From assembly GCA_036785705.1 (NCBI GenBank), contig JAWUZG010000333.1:347774-411773 (forward strand): a stretch of 64,000 nt of DNA, written 5' to 3'. Under the pieces are notes generated by a model. The model was not told the origin of the DNA and did no database searches. It saw only the letters and a program-made list of their open reading frames with translations. The translations under genes were made by a program, and so were the position numbers. The DNA is from Acanthornis magna (Eukaryota; Chordata; Aves; Passeriformes; Acanthizidae). Each line of letters opens with the position of its first letter. The first letter of the stretch is position 1. Positions 59,279 through 64,000 of this stretch are shown here, piece by piece.

Positions 59279-60760
59279 ATGATGACTGAAAAACAGGAGA
59301 ATAGAGATTCTCAGTTGATTAATGATAGAGATTTATTTTTTGCATTTTTGGCTAAATATGGTGCTCCACCCTCTCCTATTGGGGAAGACTGGGCTCGAGA
59401 CAATTGGAAAAATTTGCAGAGTATAATGGACTGAATTTCTTGATGGCAAAATGAGGCTAAGGTTAAGTTTTTAGTGCCAGGAAAAGCCAGGGCAATAGTC
59501 TGCTGTGTTTTGGGTGCCAGCGTGGTTGCAGCTGTTCAAGACCATCTTAGGCAGCGTAGTAATGAAGAAAAAACCATGGAATCCCTAGAAAACCTGGTGT
59601 ACTGTCACCAAGCAACAATTTCCAATCTAGAAAAGGAATTGAAGTGCGAGGAGGAAGAAATCCATCCATTAAGAGTTGCTCTTGAAGTAAATTGTATTAC
59701 CAGTACCACTAATTCACAGAACACTAGTTCACAGGATATAGTATCATCAGAACCTGAGGAAAGGCTTACCCGCCAAATTAACCTGATGTATCCACAAAGG
59801 GAATTGGAAGAGATGAGAAAACTTGATAAAAATCTCCCTCATTTAGGACCCTTAACCAAAACAGAATTTTCTTCTCTTAATGATGAAGATACAGACCCCC
59901 ATATGAGTACCAAGGAAACGCCCTCTTCTGCCATGCAACTGGCAAAGTTAAGAAAGGAATATGGCCGTCTTATCAAAGAATCTGAAACAGAATATGTGTG
60001 GCGTGTGTCTTTAACTGGGGATGACTAAATTCAACGGAGCGAAAAGGAAGCTGAGGGTTGCTGGGGCCACGGACTTTTCTTACCACCAGGCGATTGCTGG
60101 GGCCCATGGTCCTTAACTCAGCGTGCTGCTTACTGGGCTGGAGGGTTAAACCCTCTGGATAGGGGAGACCCCTTGGCAATAAGAGGCACAGTTGACCAAT
60201 TACTAGGAAGTATACACAAAGCTGCTTGCCTACAAATGATACATGAGAGAAAATTAATTCCCGGATGCGAATCAACAATGCTGTTGCCTGTTAACCCTGA
60301 AATGATGACTCCCTTAATAAGGGGGCTCCCCAAGTCACTTAAAGCCACAGGGATAAGTCTCCAGAGAACCACAGCATCAATAAGTCCTGTGGAAAAGTTG
60401 GAGAATTTTATGCGCGGAAGTGATAATAGCAAAAATACAGGCAGTACTGTTACAGACTCTTAGGGAAATTCCTCTGACTTTTCAACACCAGTCCCACTAG
60501 GTAACAGACCTCACCCTAGAGCTAAAGTCTGGACGTGGGGGGAGGTAGCACAAGAATTAATTGATTAAGGTAGAAAATACTATCTTGTCAAGCCTTTAGA
60601 AGAAAGATCAAGTGGCATCCAACATGTAGGAGTTCAAAATGCACTCCCCCGTCCCAGTAGAACTGCAGATGTTGCCAAAGAGCAGTCACAACGTAAATCG
60701 CTTTTGGTCCAGCTTGATTGGTGGTGTTTAGGCTTAAAAAAGGAATTCCTAAAGATTTAA
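59279..60760 (+). pseudogene. gag: Gag pseudogene of the second provirus
   Basis: Reading begins at ATG 59279 (a second ATG follows at 59282) and keeps one frame to 60760. It is broken only by stops at 59432 (TGA), 59441 (TGA), 60026 (TAA), 60461 (TAG), 60566 (TAA) and 60758 (TAA), with no visible frameshift. The early part contains WARDNWKNLQ. A long charged segment with coiled-coil-like spacing follows (about 59580-60000). A tract including WGPWSLTQRAAYWAGGLNPL (about 60100) and then GTVDQLLGSIHKAACLQ reads like the start of a capsid domain. No CCHC zinc knuckle was seen. Two stops sit in tryptophan-like contexts and may be G-to-A changes. In a virus the protein would build the virion core; this copy cannot. 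Confidence 0.7.
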
Positions 60761-61378
60761 TGGATGGCTTACCTTGAGATCAATTGAGCAAACCGGTGGT
60801 GTGCGCCAAAACCGGTGAAAGAAAGTGCACCCGCCACGGCTTCTGCCCCCCCTTTCATTGACGGTGCAGACAAAACATCAAAGCAAACTTTTCCCCCCCA
60901 AACAGGGAAACTAGACTCTCCGTTTCCTAGTGGTGGGCGGGGAAATGGAGAAAGGATTTCTATTCGACAGCTCACTAAAACAGAAAAAGGAGATGTGTTA
61001 ATCACTGCTATCATGGGACCTAAACAAGCATCAGTGACCTTTTGAATTGATACAGGTACACAGATTTCTGCCCGGACTGAGGAGGATGCCAAGAAGTATG
61101 GAGTTGCTCCCTTAAAGCAAAATCTATCCGTGCTAAACGCTTTGGGATCAACAGAAGTCATGAATGTTGCTGCAGTAAAATTAACCCTGCCGGGGGAAGA
61201 GAGCTCAATTACTCTTGTAATGGTGATTGGCAATATTCCTTTGAACTTGTTAAGGATAGATGTCCTGAAGGGAAGACAGTGGGAGGATACAGAAGGACTA
61301 CTGTGGTCTTTTGGGATACCCCAACTGTGCATCAGACTGTTACAAGAAGCTCCACCACTATCGTTTAGCAAGAACACT
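60761..61378 (+). pseudogene. pro: Protease region of pol, pseudogene
   Basis: It continues in the same frame as gag without a frameshift. Stops lie at 60785 (TGA) and 61043 (TGA). Directly after the second stop comes the aspartic protease active-site triplet D-T-G (61049-61057) within IDTGTQIS. About 70 codons later there is a hydrophobic patch (ITLVMVIGNIPLNLL) like the C-terminal part of retroviral proteases. The stop two codons upstream of the catalytic Asp breaks the protease. The join of gag and pro in one frame is characteristic of class I (gammaretrovirus-like) proviruses. Confidence 0.75.
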
Positions 61379-61651
61379 CATGTCAAGCAGTATCCCCCTC
61401 CTTTGGGAGCTAAGGAAGGTATAAAACCAGTTACGCAAGAAATGAAAGAACAGGGAGTTGTGATAAATAGTCATTCTCCTTTCAACTCCCCTGGATGGCC
61501 AGTAAAAAAACCTAGCGGGAAGTGGCAACTTACAGTTGATTTTCGAAGGCTAAATGCCAATACTGACCCTCTGACTGCTGCAGTCCCGAATTTGGCAGAA
61601 CTGATAACATCTATTCGAAAAAGGGCTCATCCAATTATGATACATGGATAG
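61379..61651 (+). pseudogene. pol: Reverse transcriptase N-terminal part, truncated
   Basis: The same frame continues through the start of reverse transcriptase. It holds the conserved run KQYPPP..GAKEGIKPV, then SPFNSPGWPVKKPSGKW, and LTVDFRRLN followed by PLTAAVPN. The last is the region just upstream of the first catalytic aspartate. Only about 90 residues of a domain that normally spans more than 200 remain. The YxDD-type motif, RNase H and integrase are all missing. After the TAG at 61649-61651 the sequence becomes env-like, so a deletion joins early RT to env. The spacing LTVDFRRLN...PLTAAVPN is typical of class I-like sequences in birds and reptiles. Confidence 0.8.
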
Positions 61652-63742
61652 CCACCAATACCCCAAGAAAGGAACATAGGATTAATACCCCCTGGATTGT
61701 TCCATCATTTTAATTCCTTTTTGCCTAAAAAAGGGCAAGTTTTTAAATTTTGTTTTTGCAGAAGAACCCCATGGGACGATAAGAATTTCTATAGAAGAAA
61801 GGAATAAGAATTGAAGACTCAAATCTGAAAATGGCCTACAAAATTTTAAGTTAGTCGTACTTTTCTGCATTACAGCTCCTACCTGTAACCAAAATAAAAC
61901 TGAATGGCCTTGGTCTCCAACCCTCATAGGATATTCTAGCTCTTTCAGAAACTATCCCAAAGACAGCCATCCAAATTTGGCTGTAGTCATAATGCATGAT
62001 AACAAAGTTTACCATTCAGCTGAGTGGGTCTGGGATAAAAATGAGTCAGTTAGAACCCCAGCTGGTATCACTGATGAAAAAAATCAAGTGGGATGCAGAA
62101 AAGTGGAATCTGGTTTTCAATATGGAAAGTCCTCTTCTATTACAGTTTTTGGCAATTTTTACATTTCAATATGACATCCAAAATTCACCCTGGCATTTTG
62201 GAAGAAGTATATCCTACTAAGGATTAGAAATGTATTAGACAAGATACTTTGATCTTGTGTTGCCGCCAGAAATTTACTGGCAACAATACTTCTGAGAACC
62301 TGAGTGACATTAATGTAAAGGTTACCAAATCTTGTAAAAAAAAAAAAAAAATCAAAGCGATTGCTGGTTCAATTTTACTAAGTTAATTTTTTCTCTGTGG
62401 TGTGCAGTTGGAGACCTGACCCAAAACCCCAACCAACATGATTAGGTTGAACTCAGAAATTCAAAATGAATGTGGTAACCAAACCAAGGCTTGTTGCAAT
62501 ACTTACACACCAAGGCAGAGAAATTTCCCTTGTTTTAAACAGTGAGAAAACAGCTTCTCTTTTTGTCTGTCGTTACTCAAGGTGACGACATTCATATCAA
62601 ATGCCAAGTAATGACTGAATCCATTGTTGAACCAGCAAACAGCTATGCTATGGGACCACATGGCCCTATCCTACCGTGCAGAACCCAAAATTTGAACTGT
62701 TGGTTACTTTTCACACAGTTAAAATTCTCCCATAAGGTCATGTGTAAAGAAAATAACACCAGATATTAAAAAAAAAATTCATAATAGAAATTTGATACCT
62801 ACAATTCCTCCCAAACTAACACTTCAACCAAGGATTTATGAGGTTGGACCTTTTGTAATTGGAAACACTGGCCAACAACAAATGTTAATTAAACCAGAAT
62901 GGCCTCTCAGAAAGGTTGAATTGCTGATGCAAAATAATAGCTCAGAAATTCAACCTGCCTGTTCTCCCTTTTTATGCACTTCCTGTGAAGGATGGACCAG
63001 CTAGTTACGTAGATCTTCCTGGAGGCCAATATCGAGAGACCTAACTGGTGTTTTGGCAACTGGATTGGAGGTTCTAAATAGCATTGATTCAGAGGTATTA
63101 TTCAACAAATTAGCTGCTACAACTTTTGATTTAGCAAAAATGCAACAGCATTTAACAAAAACCTGAAAAATCATTTAGGATAGTGCTAACAATTTTGAAA
63201 AGAACCTCCAATCCTGGTAGAAGTTGGTAAATTTTACCTATGATCCTGTTAATAACACTGTCACGGCTTATGTGTCAACCATTCACAATACTTCCTGTCT
63301 TTATCCTGTTTTCACATTAGGCCACAGTGAACCACAATGGGACTATATTCTATCCTTTCCAGCATAGAGCATGGGCCCAAAAGGTGAATGATTGATGGCA
63401 AACAGTGGACCTGGAATCCTGCATTGTGTGGGAGCAACTAGGAATTGTTTGTGAAAGCAACACCATCTGGGAAAGTAACCATGATTTTTGTTTAGACACT
63501 GACCAAAAAGTTTGCCACTTTGAAGTTCATCCTGAAGTTAACCCTAAAACTGTCATAATCTATATTGGCAAAGGTTGTCTATGTTTAAAAACTGTTTGTA
63601 ATAATACCAGAGTAGAAAATGTAGTAGCTTATACCAGTAATCACATGAATTTTTGTGTTGGTAATTTTACTGAAATCACACAATGTAACTTCTTTTTTTT
63701 TTTTTTTGCTCAGCTTCAGTTGCTTCACACCAAATTCTGAAA
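61652..63742 (+). pseudogene. env: Env pseudogene of the second provirus, multiple frames
   Basis: Env-like sequence is spread over at least four segments in three frames. Near 61840 a hydrophobic leader (LVVLFCITAPTC) is followed by N-Q-N-K-T, a signal-peptide-like start. Then come 61977-62174, 62542-62769 and 62792-63004. A transmembrane-subunit-like heptad stretch (63044-63166) includes VLATGLEVLNSIDSEVLFNK and ends at TGA 63165-63167. The last open stretch (63405-63740) holds several N-x-T/S glycosylation sites. Frameshifts and stops between segments, plus a run of about 17 T near 63694-63710, make it non-functional. An acceptor-like TTTTGTTTTTGCAG (61752-61765) might be the env splice site. 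Confidence 0.6.
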
Positions 63743-64000
63743 TCTAACTTCACATTGATTCATAAACATAAAATTTTTTCTGCCTTGTTTCCTTCGCTTC
63801 TTTTCCTTCCCTCTCTCTCCCTCTCTCCCTTTTAGTGCTACCACCATGTGGTCCCAAAGACAACTCATCCCCAAGACAACTCATCACAAGGACAAGTGAT
63901 GCGGCGCAAAAGGACTGGCAACCTCATGCGGAGCTTCAGATATTTTGCAAAAACCGGTCCTCACAAACTGTAAAAACTGTAAATGACAGCAGAGTGGAGG
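63743..64000. other. Provirus 3' region, LTR not identified
   Basis: The stretch has a pyrimidine-rich tract (63780-63830, ending TTTTAG) and a local duplication (CAAGACAACTCATC near 63850-63885). It shows no clear similarity to the putative 5' LTR, so the 3' LTR probably lies beyond the window or the tail is rearranged. Confidence 0.35.

Overview
The window is vertebrate nuclear DNA, almost certainly from a bird. The evidence is a CR1 LINE 3' end, solo LTRs of families spread through bird genomes (one starting TGTCATGGTTTAACC on the + strand, one with the GTGATAGCACCTCTGGGAT type of U3), and a degraded bird-type endogenous retrovirus. No complete cellular protein-coding gene can be recognised. 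Almost all long open frames are chance frames, microsatellite frames or retroviral remnants.

Region by region: 1-41.8 kb is AT-rich, intron-like or intergenic DNA with few repeats. It holds two solo LTRs (5280-5827 minus; about 13355-13794 plus), scattered simple repeats, two weak exon candidates (7640-7725, a membrane-segment exon; 16477-16523, an AT-hook exon) and a 72-nt pre-miRNA-like hairpin at 33104-33175. At 37.9-39.7 kb a compound pentanucleotide repeat leads into a minus-strand CR1 fragment. That CR1 is split by a complete 1385-bp LTR with a 5-bp target duplication (GCCTC).

From 41.8 kb the character changes. A 0.66-kb polypyrimidine tract (42553-43216) is followed by a GC- and CpG-rich block (43217-44157). 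Next come two direct copies of a 263-bp repeat carrying a short conserved hairpin; a diverged inverted relative lies at 51915-52100. Between them (44.9-46.9 kb) are short protein-like open segments with no recognised family.

From 53.4 kb to the end the window is retroviral. Two minus-strand LTR-like fragments (53481-53730, 54056-54239) share their ends with an LTR fragment at 57118-57177. That fragment is followed by a primer-binding site close to tRNA-Trp and by gag-like sequence. A second, different provirus follows directly: U5-like sequence, a candidate primer-binding site at 58819-58836, a leader with tandem repeats, then gag-pro-pol in one uninterrupted reading frame broken only by stop codons. 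Its pol stops early in reverse transcriptase, and an env relic in several frames follows. Its 3' LTR is not seen before the window ends. The copy is defective: it lacks the RT catalytic core, RNase H and integrase.

Family names rest on remembered consensus patterns and could not be checked by search. CNE-like, miRNA-like and exon-like calls are inferences.
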